NCBI RefSeq assembly: GCF_002874965.1
Contig: NZ_CP025624.1
Span: forward strand, 1,612,001 to 1,676,000
Direction: 5' to 3'
Length of the DNA stretch: 64,000 nt
Origin: Pseudomonas sp. NC02
Lineage (GTDB): Bacteria; Pseudomonadota; Gammaproteobacteria; Pseudomonadales; Pseudomonadaceae
Shown: positions 45,532-56,260 of the stretch, piece by piece
Layout of the letters: every line of letters starts with the position of its first letter
Numbering within the stretch: position 1 is the first letter of the stretch
Notes under the pieces: generated by a model
Seen by the model: the letters and a program-made list of their open reading frames with translations, nothing else
Told to the model about the DNA's origin: nothing
The model's database searches: none
Program-made: the position numbers and the translations under genes

Positions 45532-46421
45532 TTGCGGGCCAATTTCCCCGGACGAAGCACCAGCCACAACGCCCCCGCAATCAACAACCCGCCATACAGA
45601 TGCGCCATGGACAACGGCTCATCCAGCAGCAACGCGCCCCACAACACCCCGAACGGCGGAATCATGAAGGTCACGGTCATCGACTTCACCGGGCCGATGG
45701 AGGTCAGCAAGCGGAAGTACAGGATGTAGGCAAACGCCGTACACACCAGCCCCAATCCCAGCAACGACAACCACACAGGCCAGCCACCCCAACTGGCCGG
45801 TGGATGGCTGACGGCACTCCAGACAAACAGTGGCAACAGGAACAGCGTGGCCCCGAGCATGCTGCCCAGGGCCGCCAGGCGACTGTCCAGCCCGCCCTGT
45901 TGATCGAGCCAGCGGCGTGCCAAAAAGCCGGCAAAGCCATAGCAGGTGGTCGCCAACAGGCATGCCAGCGCACCCATCAGCAATTCCATGTCGAAGGCCA
46001 CCGGCCCGGCGCGGGTCAGGATGCCAACGCCGAACAGGCCCAGGCATACCCCGGCAATTTTCGACGGCGTGAGGCGCTCACTGAAGAACAACCCGCCAAT
46101 CAGCACGCCCATCAGTGGCGTCGTGGCATTGAAGATCGCCGAGTAACCGGCCGGCAGCACTTGGGCCGCCACTGAATACATGGTCGCAGGAATGCCCGAG
46201 TTGATCACCCCGAGCAACAGGACTGTCTTGAACTTGCCCTGGAAATCCCAACTCACCCGCATCATGGCGAGGATCACCAGCAGGCCGGTGGCGGCAATCG
46301 ACACCCGGAAAAACGCGGTAGGAAGGGTGCCGATTTCCGGCGCGATAATTCGCATGAACAAAAAACTCGCGCCCCAGATAGCGGCCAGCACCAACAGGTG
46401 CAGGGTGTCGACAGGTCTCAC
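45525..46421 (-). CDS. EamA/DMT-family transporter
   Basis: A 298-residue ten-helix EamA permease: LVLAAIWGASFLFMRIIAPEIG opens repeat one and LMGALACLLATTCYGFAGFLARR repeat two. SAIFNATTPLMGVLIGGLFFSERL and KSMTVTFMIPPFGVLWGALLLDEPL are the paired family signatures. A GTG at 46421 behind CTGGAG gives MRPVDTLHLLVLAAIWG; the open frame continues to 46478 without a good site. Substrate unknown. Confidence 0.88.
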   Translation of the reverse strand: MRPVDTLHLLVLAAIWGASFLFMRIIAPEIGTLPTAFFRVSIAATGLLVILAMMRVSWDFQGKFKTVLLLGVINSGIPATMYSVAAQVLPAGYSAIFNATTPLMGVLIGGLFFSERLTPSKIAGVCLGLFGVGILTRAGPVAFDMELLMGALACLLATTCYGFAGFLARRWLDQQGGLDSRLAALGSMLGATLFLLPLFVWSAVSHPPASWGGWPVWLSLLGLGLVCTAFAYILYFRLLTSIGPVKSMTVTFMIPPFGVLWGALLLDEPLSMAHLYGGLLIAGALWLVLRPGKLARKL

Positions 46422-46493
46422 GGAGGAACTCCAGTTTGATAAGGGCGGAAGTGTTGCCCACCGACCTGTCTGACACAATCGCTAATACATGTT

Positions 46494-48119
46494 TTACAGC
46501 ACGAAACGCGTCACCAAGCCATTGAGGTCCACCGCCAGCCGCGACAGTTCCTGGCTGGCCGCCGAGGTCTGGGTGGCACCGGCGGCGGTTTGCGTCGACA
46601 GGTCCCGGATGTTCACCAGGCTGCGGTCCACCTCACGAGCCACCAACGCTTGCTGCTCGGCGGCGCTGGCGATCACCAGGTTGCGCTGGCTGATCTGTGA
46701 GATTGCCGCCGTGATTTTCTCCAGTGCACTGCCGGCGCTGTTGGCCCGCTGCAAGGTCTGGCCGGCGTGTTCGGCGCTGCTGTTCAGGGCGCCGACGGTG
46801 TCCTGGGTACCTTGCTGGATACCGTTGATCATCTGCTCGATTTCTTCGGTGGAGTCCTGGGTGCGTTGTGCCAGGGAGCGCACTTCGTCAGCCACCACGG
46901 CAAAACCACGACCGGCCTCGCCCGCGCGTGCCGCCTCAATCGCTGCGTTGAGTGCCAGCAGGTTGGTTTGCCCGGCAATCCCGCGAATCACTTCAAGCAC
47001 CTTGCTGATGTCCTGGGCCTGCGCCGCCAGGCCCTCGGCCTTGGTCGAGGCACCGAGGACTTCGTCCACCAGGTTCTGGATCGAGCTGATGGTTTCGCTG
47101 ATCTGGTAGTGACCGTGCTTGCTGTCTTCGTCGGAGGCCTTGGAGGCTTCGGCGCTGGAAACCGCATTGCCCGCCACTTCATCGACTGCCGCGCTCATCT
47201 GCGTCACGGCGGTGGCAGCCTGTTCGATCTCGTCGTTCTGCGCTTGCAGGCCGCGGGTGCTCTGCTCCATTACCGAACTCATCTCTTCCGCCGCCGAGGC
47301 CAACTGCTGCGACGATTCGCTGATGCCACGGATGGTTTCCTGCAGGTTGGCCTGCATGGTGGCCAGCGCGGTGAGCAGTTGCGCCGGCTCATCCTTGCCC
47401 TCCACGACGATCGGCCGGCTCAGATCGCCGGAGGCGATGGTGCGGGCCACTGTCAGTGCCTGGCCAATGGGCGCGGTGATACTGCGGGTCAGCAGCCAGG
47501 CCAGCAACAAGGTGGCCAGCAGGGCGGTGATGATGATCAGGCCTACGATCCATTGGGCGCTGTAGTACATCTGCGCCGCCGACTCTGCGGCTTCCTGGAC
47601 GCCTTTCTGGTTGAAGGTGATCAGGTCTTCCAGGCTCTTGTTGAGCACCAGGCCCTGGGGCGCGAGGCGGCTGTTGAGCAGGTCCATGGCCTGCTGCTGT
47701 TGATCCTGGTCCACCAGCTGAATCATCTGGCCCATGATGCTCATGTACGTCGATACGGTACTTTTCAGCTGGTTGAGCATCTCGGCGTCCTGCTCGTTGA
47801 CCACCAGTGTTTCGTATTGCTTGAAGCTTTCCTGCAGGTCTGCCTGTTCCTTGCTGATCAGGCTCTTGCTGTTGTCGCGCACCCTGGATTCGTCGGTGGT
47901 CAACAGGCGCAGTGCTTCCAGGCGGATGCTGGCGATAAAGGCCGCGCTGTCGTGGACCGTCTCTATGCTCGGCATCCAGGAATCCTCAATCACGGTGGCG
48001 CTTTCCCGCAGCTTGGCCATTTGCCCCAAGCCAAACAGACCCACCACTACCAGCAAGCCGGCCAGTACCGCAAAACTCAGACTGGCGCGCAGGCCGATCC
48101 CCATATTCCTCAATGACAT
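46494..48119 (-). CDS. Methyl-accepting chemotaxis protein
   Basis: A 541-residue chemoreceptor. TM1 is at residues 11-32, a four-helix-bundle type periplasmic sensor spans about 35-188, TM2 is [21 protein letters not shown], then comes a HAMP domain and the signalling hairpin. The invariant tip reads [21 protein letters not shown] then [18 protein letters not shown]. There is no C-terminal CheR-binding pentapeptide. The ligand is unknown; the 4HB sensor type suits small acids or amino acids. Single gene. Confidence 0.95.
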   Translation of the reverse strand: MSLRNMGIGLRASLSFAVLAGLLVVVGLFGLGQMAKLRESATVIEDSWMPSIETVHDSAAFIASIRLEALRLLTTDESRVRDNSKSLISKEQADLQESFKQYETLVVNEQDAEMLNQLKSTVSTYMSIMGQMIQLVDQDQQQQAMDLLNSRLAPQGLVLNKSLEDLITFNQKGVQEAAESAAQMYYSAQWIVGLIIITALLATLLLAWLLTRSITAPIGQALTVARTIASGDLSRPIVVEGKDEPAQLLTALATMQANLQETIRGISESSQQLASAAEEMSSVMEQSTRGLQAQNDEIEQAATAVTQMSAAVDEVAGNAVSSAEASKASDEDSKHGHYQISETISSIQNLVDEVLGASTKAEGLAAQAQDISKVLEVIRGIAGQTNLLALNAAIEAARAGEAGRGFAVVADEVRSLAQRTQDSTEEIEQMINGIQQGTQDTVGALNSSAEHAGQTLQRANSAGSALEKITAAISQISQRNLVIASAAEQQALVAREVDRSLVNIRDLSTQTAAGATQTSAASQELSRLAVDLNGLVTRFVL

Positions 48120-48530
48120 CTCAATGCTCCTTTGGCGGTTAGAACCTGTTCCCGGATCGGTCTTCTGACCTTGTTAGGTGGGAGAGGGCGCGCTATATAG
48201 CAAAGTGCCACTATCTAGGGTAGTCAGGGTTTCCCTTACGTTGGATCCAATGGTCGAGAAGCCACCAGTACCGGAGCAGTAGAGCAAAGACTCTTATTTA
48301 CCCCGGCTCGCACAGACAGGCCACGTCACACAAGGCCTGTAGATGAAACGTTTAATGCGGGGAGGGTGACGCGCGGGTTTTTTGTTGACCGGTTAGTCGA
48401 ATTAAATAAAGAGTAAATAAATGTACGAAATGAACAATCTTGTACAAGTCTGAATGAAAAATGATCCTTCTCCTGTTCCCGCACACTGGCTAAGCTCAGC
48501 TCACTCCAAATGCCCGCAGAGGTTTCCCGA
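48120..48530. other. 411-bp gap between chemoreceptor and aceK
   Basis: Divergent promoter region. The part near 48395-48460 is strongly AT-rich (aattaaataaagagtaaata) and probably carries the aceK promoter. No gene is supported; an in-frame ATG at 48510 is an alternative aceK start. Confidence 0.4.
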
Positions 48531-50252
48531 ATGCCGCAGCCAACGCCCGCCCTCGACATTGCGCAGATGATCCTCGACGGCTTCGACGACTACCGCGAGC
48601 ACTTCCGCCAGATCACCGACGGCGCCCGGGAGCGTTTTGAAAAGGCGCAGTGGCAGCAAGGGCAGGCGGCATCGGCTGCGCGCATCAATCTTTACGAAGA
48701 GAAGGTCAGCGAAGTCACGGCGCGGCTGCGGGCAGCTTTCGATGAAGCCGTGTTGCTCGACATTGCCGACTGGCCGCTGGTGAAAAGTGCCTACATCAGC
48801 CTGATCGACCTGCGGTTTGACGATGAGCTGTCCGAGACCTGGTACAACTCGACGTTTTGCGGGCTGTTCAGCCATGACCTGATCAGCGACGGCTGCATGT
48901 TCATCCATACCACCCGGCCCAGCCTGCGCCGCGCCCGGGCGGCGCAAACCCGCACCTACAAGCCGGGCGGCAAGCTGGCGGGCATGCTGGAGCAGATTTT
49001 CGCCGACTACAGTTTCAGCGAACCCTACGCCGACTTGCCCGCCGACCTGCGCCGCCTGGAGGCGCAATTGCGCGAAAACCTGCCGGACTGGGTGTGCAAG
49101 GACCCGGACCTCAACGTCGAACTGTTTTCCTCGGTGCTGTACCGCAACAAAGGCGCGTACCTCGTCGGACGCATCTACACCCGCGACGAACAGTGGCCGC
49201 TGGTGATCCCGCTGCTGCATCGGGAAGGGCGCGGCATCCAGATCGACGCGCTGATCACCGACGAGGCCGATGTGTCGATCATCTTCTCGTTCACCCGCTC
49301 CTATTTCATGGTGGACGTGCCGGTGCCGGCGGAGTTTATCGGCTTCCTCAAGCGCATCCTGCCGGGCAAGCACATCGCCGAGTTGTACACCTCCATCGGC
49401 TTCTACAAACACGGCAAATCCGAATTCTACCGGGCGCTGATCAACCACCTTGCCACCACCGATGACCAGTTCATCATGGCGCCGGGCGTGCGCGGCATGG
49501 TCATGAGCGTGTTTACCCTGCCGGGTTTCAACACCGTGTTCAAGATCATCAAGGACCGGTTTTCACCGTCGAAAAACGTCAACCGCGCCACCGTGATCGA
49601 GAAGTACCGGTTGGTGAAAAGTGTCGACCGGGTAGGGCGCATGGCCGACACCCAGGAGTTCGCCGACTTCCGTTTTCCGTTGAGCAAATTCGAGCCTGAA
49701 TGCCTGGCCGAACTGCTGGAAGTCGCCGCCGGTACCGTCGAAGTCGAAGGCGATACGGTACTGATCCGCCACTGCTGGACCGAGCGGCGCATGACCCCGC
49801 TGAACCTCTACCTGGAAAACGCCAACGAAGCCCAGGTGCGCGAAGCCCTGGAAGACTACGGCCTGGCGATCAAGCAACTGGCGGCGGCGAATATTTTCCC
49901 GGGCGACATGCTGCTGAAGAATTTTGGCGTCACCCGCCACGGTCGCGTGGTGTTCTACGACTATGACGAAATCTGTTTCCTGACCGAGGCCAACTTCCGC
50001 CACATTCCGGCGCCGCGTACCCCGGAAGATGAAATGGCCTCCGAGCCCTGGTATTCCATCGGTCCTCTGGACGTGTTCCCCGAGGAGTTCCCGCCATTCC
50101 TGTTTGCTGATTCCGGCCAGCGCCGCCTGTTCGACGAACTGCACGGCGAGTTGTACAACGCCGACTACTGGAAAGGCCTGCAAGAGGCGATTCGCGCCGG
50201 CAAGGTAATCGATGTGTTTCCTTACCGGCGCAAGGGCCTGGACAATGAATGA
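48531..50252 (+). CDS. aceK: Isocitrate dehydrogenase kinase/phosphatase
   Basis: A 573-residue bifunctional enzyme that phosphorylates and dephosphorylates isocitrate dehydrogenase, setting the split between the TCA cycle and glyoxylate shunt. Seen: the regulatory N-terminal half ([20 protein letters not shown]), the ATP-binding [17 protein letters not shown] and VFKIIKDRF, and the catalytic [25 protein letters not shown] with its metal-binding Asp residues. The start at 48531 follows AGAGG. It stands alone rather than next to aceA/aceB. Confidence 0.96.
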   Translation: MPQPTPALDIAQMILDGFDDYREHFRQITDGARERFEKAQWQQGQAASAARINLYEEKVSEVTARLRAAFDEAVLLDIADWPLVKSAYISLIDLRFDDELSETWYNSTFCGLFSHDLISDGCMFIHTTRPSLRRARAAQTRTYKPGGKLAGMLEQIFADYSFSEPYADLPADLRRLEAQLRENLPDWVCKDPDLNVELFSSVLYRNKGAYLVGRIYTRDEQWPLVIPLLHREGRGIQIDALITDEADVSIIFSFTRSYFMVDVPVPAEFIGFLKRILPGKHIAELYTSIGFYKHGKSEFYRALINHLATTDDQFIMAPGVRGMVMSVFTLPGFNTVFKIIKDRFSPSKNVNRATVIEKYRLVKSVDRVGRMADTQEFADFRFPLSKFEPECLAELLEVAAGTVEVEGDTVLIRHCWTERRMTPLNLYLENANEAQVREALEDYGLAIKQLAAANIFPGDMLLKNFGVTRHGRVVFYDYDEICFLTEANFRHIPAPRTPEDEMASEPWYSIGPLDVFPEEFPPFLFADSGQRRLFDELHGELYNADYWKGLQEAIRAGKVIDVFPYRRKGLDNE

Positions 50253-50322
50253 GGGGAGCGCGCGGCGGCGCTTTTCTGCGACAATCCGCCCCCTGCCTAC
50301 ATAGACGACCTTTGCGTACCTG

Positions 50323-53300
50323 ATGACTGACCAAGCGCCCGCTATCGACCAACTGCTGAAAAACCTCGATCACGCCATGCTCGCCGACCGCCACCGCCTG
50401 CGGCGGCAGCTGCTTGAGCTGCGCAAGAAACCCGATGAGGAAAAACTTGCGCAGTGGGTGACGCGGATGCAGGCCTCCTGCGCCCAGGTGACGGCGCGGC
50501 GCGCCAGCCTGCCGGTGATTCGCTATGACGACAGCCTGCCGATCGCCGCCAAGCGTGACGAGATCAAGGAAGCGTTGCTCAAGCATCAGGTGCTGATCAT
50601 TGCCGGTGAGACCGGTTCGGGTAAAACCACCCAGTTGCCGAAAATCTGCCTGGAAATCGGCCGCGGCCAATACGGCCTGATCGGCCACACCCAGCCGCGG
50701 CGGATTGCGGCGCGCAGCGTGGCGAGCCGGGTCGCGGAAGAGTTGGCGACGCCGCTGGGTTCCCTGGTGGGTTATCAGGTGCGGTTTGAAGACCAGAGTG
50801 ATTCCAACACCCTGATCAAGCTGATGACCGACGGTATCCTGCTGGCCGAAACCCAGAACGACCGCTACCTCGAACGCTACGACACGATCATCGTCGACGA
50901 AGCCCACGAACGCAGCCTGAACATCGACTTCCTGCTGGGTTATCTGAAAACCCTGCTGCCGCGTCGCCCGGACCTCAAGGTCATCATCACCTCGGCCACC
51001 ATCGACCTGGAGCGCTTTTCCAAGCACTTCGACGATGCGCCGATTGTCGAGGTGTCGGGCCGCACCTTCCCGGTGGAGACCTGGTACCGCCCGCTGACCC
51101 TGGAGCAGGACGAGGAGGGCAACCGCGTCGAGGACGACCTGACCGTCGACCAGGCGATTCTCGCCACCCTCGATGAGATCGCCGCCTTCGAGCGCAGCGA
51201 GCGCAAGAGCCCCGGCGATGTGCTGGTGTTCCTGCCCGGCGAGCGCGAGATTCGCGACGCCGCCGACATGCTGCGCAAGGCCCAGCTCAAGCACACTGAA
51301 ATCCTGCCGCTGTATGCGCGCCTGTCGCCGGCGGAGCAGCAGCGGATCTTCCAGTCGCACCCGGGCCGGCGTGTGGTGCTGGCGACCAACGTCGCGGAAA
51401 CCTCGCTGACCGTGCCAGGCATTCGTTATGTGATCGACAGCGGCACCGCGCGCATCAGCCGCTACAGCTACCGGGCCAAGGTGCAGCGACTGCCGATCGA
51501 GGCGATTTCCCAGGCCAGTGCCAACCAGCGTAAAGGCCGGTGCGGGCGGGTCGAACCCGGTATCTGCGTGCGCTTGTACAGCGAAGAGGATTTTATCGGG
51601 CGCCCGGAATTTACCGACCCCGAGATTCTTCGCACAAACCTCGCGGCCGTAATCCTGCAGATGCTGCACCTGCGCCTGGGCGAGATCACCGATTTCCCGT
51701 TTATCGAGCCGCCGGACGGCAAGGCCATCAGCGACGGTTTCAACCTGCTGCAAGAGTTGTCCGCCGTTGACCGCAACAGCCAGCTGACACCGATGGGCCG
51801 CCAGTTGGCGCGTCTGCCGGTGGACCCACGCATGGGCCGCATGTTGCTGGAGGCGGCCAAGCTTGGCAGCTTGCAGGAAGTGCTGATCGTCGCCAGCGCC
51901 ATGTCGATCCAGGACCCGCGCGAGCGTCCGCCGGAGCGCCAGCAAGCCGCCGACCAGGCTCACGCACAATGGAAGGACGCGGATTCGGACTTCGCCGGGT
52001 TGGTGAACCTGTGGCGTGGTTTTGAAGAGCAGCGCCAGGAATTGACCGCCAGCCCGCTGCGCAATTGGTGCCGCAAGAATTTCCTGAACTACCTGCGCCT
52101 GCGGGAGTGGCGTGACTCCCACCGCCAGTTGAGCCTGATCTGTCGCGACATGCAGTTGACCGTCAACAAAGAACCGGCGGACTTCCCCAAACTGCACAAG
52201 GCGGTGCTGTCCGGCCTGCTCAGCCAGATTGGCCAGAAGACCGAAGAGGGCGATTACCTCGGCGCGCGTCAGCGGCGTTTCTGGATTCACCCGTCGTCGG
52301 GTATTGGCAAGAAGCGTCCGCAATGGCTGATGACCGCCGAGCTGGTGGAAACCACCAAGCTGTACGCGCGGATGGTGGCCAAGATCGACGCCGACTGGAT
52401 CGAGCCGTTGGCCGGGCACCTGATCAAGAAAAACCACTTCGAACCCCATTGGGAAAAGAAGCGCGGCCAGGTGGTGGCGTTTGAGCAGATCACCCTGTTC
52501 GGGTTGATCATCGTCGGGCGCCGGCCGGTGCATTACGGGCCGATTGATCCGGTGACGTCTCGCGAGCTGTTTATCCGCGAAGGCCTGGTGCGCGGCGAGA
52601 TCCAGTCCCGGGCCCGCTGCCTGACGGCCAACCAGCAATTGTTGGAGCAGCTCGACGAACTGGAAGCCAAGGCCCGCCGGCGCGATATCCTGGCGGACGA
52701 GGAAACGCTGTACGCCTTCTACGATGCGCGCCTGCCGGCGGAGATTCACCAGACCGCGACCTTCGACAGTTGGTACAAGGTCAACAGCCAGAAAGACCCG
52801 CAGCTGTTGATCATGCGCGAAGAAGACGTGCTGGCCCGCGAGGCCAGCGAAGTCACCGCCGCCCATTACCCCGACACCTTGCACCTGGGCGACCTGGCGC
52901 TGGCCTTGAGTTATCACTTCGAACCCAACCATCCACGGGACGGTGTGACCCTGCGCGTACCGGCGCCGTTGTTGCCGGCCTTGCCGCCCGAGCGCCTGGA
53001 ATGGCTGGTGCCGGGTGTGATCGAGGCCAAGTGCATTGCCCTGGTGCGCAACTTGCCCAAGGCCCTGCGCAAGAACTTCGTGCCGGTGCCGGATTTCGTC
53101 AAGGCGGCGTTGCAACGTATCGAGTTTGGCCAAGGCTCGTTGCCTCAGGCCTTGGGGCGCGAGTTGCTGCGCATGACCGGGGCACGGGTCAGCGATGAAG
53201 CCTGGGCCGAGGCTGCGCAGCAGGTGGAGAGCCACCTGAAGATGAACCTGGAAGTGGTCGACGGCCAGGGCAAGTTCCTCGGTGAAGGCCGCGACCTGGC

Positions 53301-54234
53301 CGAGTTGACCGCGCGTTTCGCCGAGGCCAGCCAAGCTGCGTTGGCGGTGCCGCAGACTGCGAAGAGCCAGCAGCCGGTGGAGGCCAAGGTGTTCGCGGCG
53401 GTGGCCGAGAAAACCCAGCAAAACATAGCCGGGCTTTCGATGACGGTGTATCCGGCCTTGGTCGAAGAAAACGGCACGGTCAAGGAAGGGCGTTTCTCTA
53501 CCGCTGCCGAGGCTGAGTTCCAGCACCGTCGAGCCTTGCAGCGCCTGCTGCTGCAACAACTGGCCGAGCCGGCAAAGTTCCTGCGGGGCAAATTGCCGGG
53601 CCTGACCGAGTTGGGGTTGATGTACCGCGAGCTGGGGCGTATCGAAGCCCTGGTGGAAGACATTCTGTTGGCCAGCCTCGACAGTTGCGTGCTGGAAGGC
53701 GAAGCCAGCCTGCCGCGGGACGGCGCCGGCCTGGCCGCCCTGGCCGAGCGCAACCGTGGCAGTTGGACCGAGCACGCCGAGCGCCAGGCGCGCCTGACCC
53801 TCGAAATTTTGAAACTGTGGCATGGCCTGCAAAAACGCTTCAAGGGCAAGATTGACCTGGCCCAGGCGGTGGCGCTGAATGATATCAAGCAGCAACTGAG
53901 CAATCTGGTGTATCCCGGTTTCGTACGGGAAACCCCGGCGCAATGGTTCAAGGAACTGCCGCGCTTCCTCAAGGCCATCGAGCTGCGCCTGGAGAAATTG
54001 CCAAGCCAGGTGCAGAAGGACCGGGTCTGGAGTACCGAGTTGGGCGGCTTGTGGAGCCAGTATCAGAACCGCCTGAACAAACACGCCCAGGAAGGCAAGC
54101 GCGACCCTCAGCTGGAGCTGTATCGCTGGTGGCTGGAGGAATACCGGGTTTCGCTGTTTGCCCAGCAGTTGGGCACCAAGGTACCGATTTCCGACAAGCG
54201 CCTGAGCAAGCAATGGAGCCTGGTCGAAGCGTGA
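50323..54234 (+). CDS. hrpA: ATP-dependent RNA helicase HrpA (DEAH box)
   Basis: A 1303-residue DEAH-box helicase. Walker A GETGSGKT (95-102), DEAH in IIVDEAHERSLNIDFLLGYL, SATIDLERF, LATNVAETSLTVPGIRYVID, and motif VI QRKGRCGRVEPGICVRLY are all present. WH, HA2 and OB-fold parts and the long C-terminal DUF3418 region (from about residue 700) follow, as in full-length HrpA. Known E. coli role: rescuing stalled ribosomes and fimbrial mRNA processing. A very long open frame on the opposite strand is a codon-bias shadow. Confidence 0.97.
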   Translation: MTDQAPAIDQLLKNLDHAMLADRHRLRRQLLELRKKPDEEKLAQWVTRMQASCAQVTARRASLPVIRYDDSLPIAAKRDEIKEALLKHQVLIIAGETGSGKTTQLPKICLEIGRGQYGLIGHTQPRRIAARSVASRVAEELATPLGSLVGYQVRFEDQSDSNTLIKLMTDGILLAETQNDRYLERYDTIIVDEAHERSLNIDFLLGYLKTLLPRRPDLKVIITSATIDLERFSKHFDDAPIVEVSGRTFPVETWYRPLTLEQDEEGNRVEDDLTVDQAILATLDEIAAFERSERKSPGDVLVFLPGEREIRDAADMLRKAQLKHTEILPLYARLSPAEQQRIFQSHPGRRVVLATNVAETSLTVPGIRYVIDSGTARISRYSYRAKVQRLPIEAISQASANQRKGRCGRVEPGICVRLYSEEDFIGRPEFTDPEILRTNLAAVILQMLHLRLGEITDFPFIEPPDGKAISDGFNLLQELSAVDRNSQLTPMGRQLARLPVDPRMGRMLLEAAKLGSLQEVLIVASAMSIQDPRERPPERQQAADQAHAQWKDADSDFAGLVNLWRGFEEQRQELTASPLRNWCRKNFLNYLRLREWRDSHRQLSLICRDMQLTVNKEPADFPKLHKAVLSGLLSQIGQKTEEGDYLGARQRRFWIHPSSGIGKKRPQWLMTAELVETTKLYARMVAKIDADWIEPLAGHLIKKNHFEPHWEKKRGQVVAFEQITLFGLIIVGRRPVHYGPIDPVTSRELFIREGLVRGEIQSRARCLTANQQLLEQLDELEAKARRRDILADEETLYAFYDARLPAEIHQTATFDSWYKVNSQKDPQLLIMREEDVLAREASEVTAAHYPDTLHLGDLALALSYHFEPNHPRDGVTLRVPAPLLPALPPERLEWLVPGVIEAKCIALVRNLPKALRKNFVPVPDFVKAALQRIEFGQGSLPQALGRELLRMTGARVSDEAWAEAAQQVESHLKMNLEVVDGQGKFLGEGRDLAELTARFAEASQAALAVPQTAKSQQPVEAKVFAAVAEKTQQNIAGLSMTVYPALVEENGTVKEGRFSTAAEAEFQHRRALQRLLLQQLAEPAKFLRGKLPGLTELGLMYRELGRIEALVEDILLASLDSCVLEGEASLPRDGAGLAALAERNRGSWTEHAERQARLTLEILKLWHGLQKRFKGKIDLAQAVALNDIKQQLSNLVYPGFVRETPAQWFKELPRFLKAIELRLEKLPSQVQKDRVWSTELGGLWSQYQNRLNKHAQEGKRDPQLELYRWWLEEYRVSLFAQQLGTKVPISDKRLSKQWSLVEA

Positions 54235-54253
54235 CCGACGTGCGGCAAGCAAC

Positions 54254-54283
54254 TGTGGCGAGCGAGCTTGCTCGCTCGCCACA
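54254..54283. repeat. Single REP hairpin, TGTGGCGAGCGAGC type
   Basis: Perfect 14-bp arms (54254-54267 and 54270-54283) with a TT loop, 19 bp after the hrpA stop. It is related in its TGTGGCGAG start to the 26.3-kb family and probably doubles as the hrpA terminator. Confidence 0.85.
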
Positions 54284-54498
54284 GGGAAGGTGTTTGCGCG
54301 GGATAGGCGCCAAGTGTCCGATGTTGTGGCAAACTTCGCGGTTATAAATGCCGGGATCGTCGAGTTGGGCTGGTGCAGCCGTGGCGCGATGGAATAAAGC
54401 GTTTCCAGTTTGAAGGCCGCTGGGCGGCATAAAACTACTTACGGTTTGGTACGACGGTACCAATACCCTTCTGCCTGAACAGATTTAGAGGAACGACC

Positions 54499-55620
54499 GT
54501 GCATAACGTCGTCATCAGCGGCACAGGCCTGTACACCCCGGCCAACAGCATCTCCAACGAAGAGCTGGTGCAGTCTTTCAATGCTTACGTGCAACAGTTC
54601 AACCTGGATAACGCCGCCGCCATTGAACGCGGTGACGTGGAGGCCCTGACCGAATCCAGCGCCGCCTTTATCGAGAAGGCCTCGGGCATCAAGAGCCGCT
54701 TTGTCATGGACAAGGCCGGCATTCTCGACCCGCAACGCATGGCGCCACGCCTGCCCGAGCGCTCCAACGACGAATGGTCGATCCTCTGCCAGATGGCCGT
54801 CAGTGCTGCCGAGCAAGCGTTGCAGCGTGCCGGCAAGACCGCCGCCGATATCGACGGTGTGATCGTCGCCTGTTCCAACCTGCAGCGGGCGTACCCGGCG
54901 ATTGCCATCGAAGTCCAGGAAGCGCTGGGTATCCAGGGTTTTGGCTTTGACATGAACGTGGCGTGTTCCTCGGCGACCTTCGGTATCCAGAACGCCGCCA
55001 ACAGCATCCAGCTGGGCCAGGCGCGGGCGATCCTGATGGTCAACCCGGAGATCTGCACCGGCCACCTGAACTTCCGCGACCGCGACAGCCATTTCATCTT
55101 TGGCGATGCGGCCACCGCCGTGATCCTGGAGCGGGCCGACCTGGCCACTTCCGAGCATCAGTTCGATGTGGTGAGCACGAAGTTGCTGACCAAGTTCTCC
55201 AACAACATCCGCAATAACTTCGGCTTCCTCAACCGCGCGGCGGAAGAGGGGATTGGTGCCCCGGACAAGCTGTTCGTGCAGGAAGGCCGCAAGGTCTTCC
55301 GTGATGTCTGCCCGATGGTCGCCGAGTTGATCGGCAAGCACCTGTCGGAAAACCAGCTGAATGTTGGCGATGTGAAGCGTTTCTGGCTGCACCAGGCCAA
55401 CCTCAGCATGAATCACCTGATCGTCAAGAAACTGCTGGGCCGCGAGGCTTCTGTGGAAGAGGCGCCGGTGATCCTCGATACTTACGCCAACACCAGTTCG
55501 GCGGGTTCGGTGATTGCGTTCCACACCTACCAGGACGACTTGCCGAAGGGCGCTGTGGCTGTGCTTAGCTCGTTTGGCGCAGGGTATTCGATTGGTAGCG
55601 TGATCCTGCGCAAACGCTGA
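54499..55620 (+). CDS. Beta-ketoacyl-ACP synthase III-like protein (PA3286-like)
   Basis: A 373-residue thiolase-fold enzyme with the FabH triad: Cys156 in NVACSSATFG, His in RFWLHQANLSMNHL, and Asn in DTYANTSSAGSVIAF. It is longer than FabH (about 320), with an insertion in residues 30-60. It resembles P. aeruginosa PA3286, which is reported to take octanoyl-CoA from beta-oxidation into fatty acid synthesis. It is followed at 25 bp by an ECF sigma factor gene and a zinc-binding anti-sigma-like gene, the same order as I recall around PA3286. GAGGAACGACC precedes the ATG. Confidence 0.9.
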   Translation: MHNVVISGTGLYTPANSISNEELVQSFNAYVQQFNLDNAAAIERGDVEALTESSAAFIEKASGIKSRFVMDKAGILDPQRMAPRLPERSNDEWSILCQMAVSAAEQALQRAGKTAADIDGVIVACSNLQRAYPAIAIEVQEALGIQGFGFDMNVACSSATFGIQNAANSIQLGQARAILMVNPEICTGHLNFRDRDSHFIFGDAATAVILERADLATSEHQFDVVSTKLLTKFSNNIRNNFGFLNRAAEEGIGAPDKLFVQEGRKVFRDVCPMVAELIGKHLSENQLNVGDVKRFWLHQANLSMNHLIVKKLLGREASVEEAPVILDTYANTSSAGSVIAFHTYQDDLPKGAVAVLSSFGAGYSIGSVILRKR

Positions 55621-55645
55621 TCATGTTTTGAAATCGAGGTCTTGA

Positions 55646-56260
55646 ATGGCAGCAGCGGACGACGCGCACCTGCTTGAACGATTGCTCAAGGGTGAGCAGC
55701 GGGCCTACAAGGAGTTGGTCACCACTTACCAGAGCGCTATGCGCGCGGTGGCCTATGCCATTGTTGGCCAGCGCCATGCCGACGAGGTGGTGCAGGACGC
55801 CTGGCTCTCGGTGGTGCGCAACCTGGCGAAATTCGAGGGGCGTTCCAGCCTCAAGACCTGGCTGCTGACCATCACGGCCAACTCGGCAAAGGGCCGCTAC
55901 AAGCAGAACCGCCGGGAAGTACTGCTCGATGACTTGCCGGCGCCCCATGGCACCATCGGTGATGATCGCTTTGTGCCCGACGATGGCCACTGGGCCGTCG
56001 CGCCGTTTGCCTGGCATCAGGACACTCCCGAAGCGCTGCTTACCGAAGACGAACTGCGTAATTGCCTGGAGCACACGCTGGCCAGTCTTTCCGAACTGCA
56101 AAGCAGCGTACTGCTGCTGCGTGAGCGCCAGGGGCTGGAGTTGGAGGAGATTTGTAATCTTCTGACGCTATCGCTCTCCAATGTTCGTGTGCTGTTGCAT
56201 CGAGCACGGCTTAAAGTCTTCGCCACGGTGGAGCATTTTGAGGAAACCGGCGAATGTTGA
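55646..56260 (+). CDS. ECF-type RNA polymerase sigma factor
   Basis: A 204-residue sigma-70 factor of the extracytoplasmic-function class. Region 2 is seen in YKELVTTYQSAMRAVAYAIVGQRHADEVVQDAWLSVV, with the linker rich in charged residues. Region 4 is LASLSELQSSVLLLRERQGLELEEICNLLTLSLSNVRVLLHRAR. It overlaps the following zinc-finger gene by 7 bases, the usual sigma/anti-sigma coupling. Its regulon is unknown; the adjacent ketosynthase gene is a candidate. Confidence 0.93.
   Translation: MAAADDAHLLERLLKGEQRAYKELVTTYQSAMRAVAYAIVGQRHADEVVQDAWLSVVRNLAKFEGRSSLKTWLLTITANSAKGRYKQNRREVLLDDLPAPHGTIGDDRFVPDDGHWAVAPFAWHQDTPEALLTEDELRNCLEHTLASLSELQSSVLLLRERQGLELEEICNLLTLSLSNVRVLLHRARLKVFATVEHFEETGEC

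Noticed and set aside
49930..54282. A 1450-codon open frame on the minus strand opposite aceK end and hrpA.
   Set aside because: It is the GC-rich antisense shadow of hrpA. It shows Gln/His/Arg-rich low-complexity translation with no motifs, whereas hrpA has all DEAH motifs.
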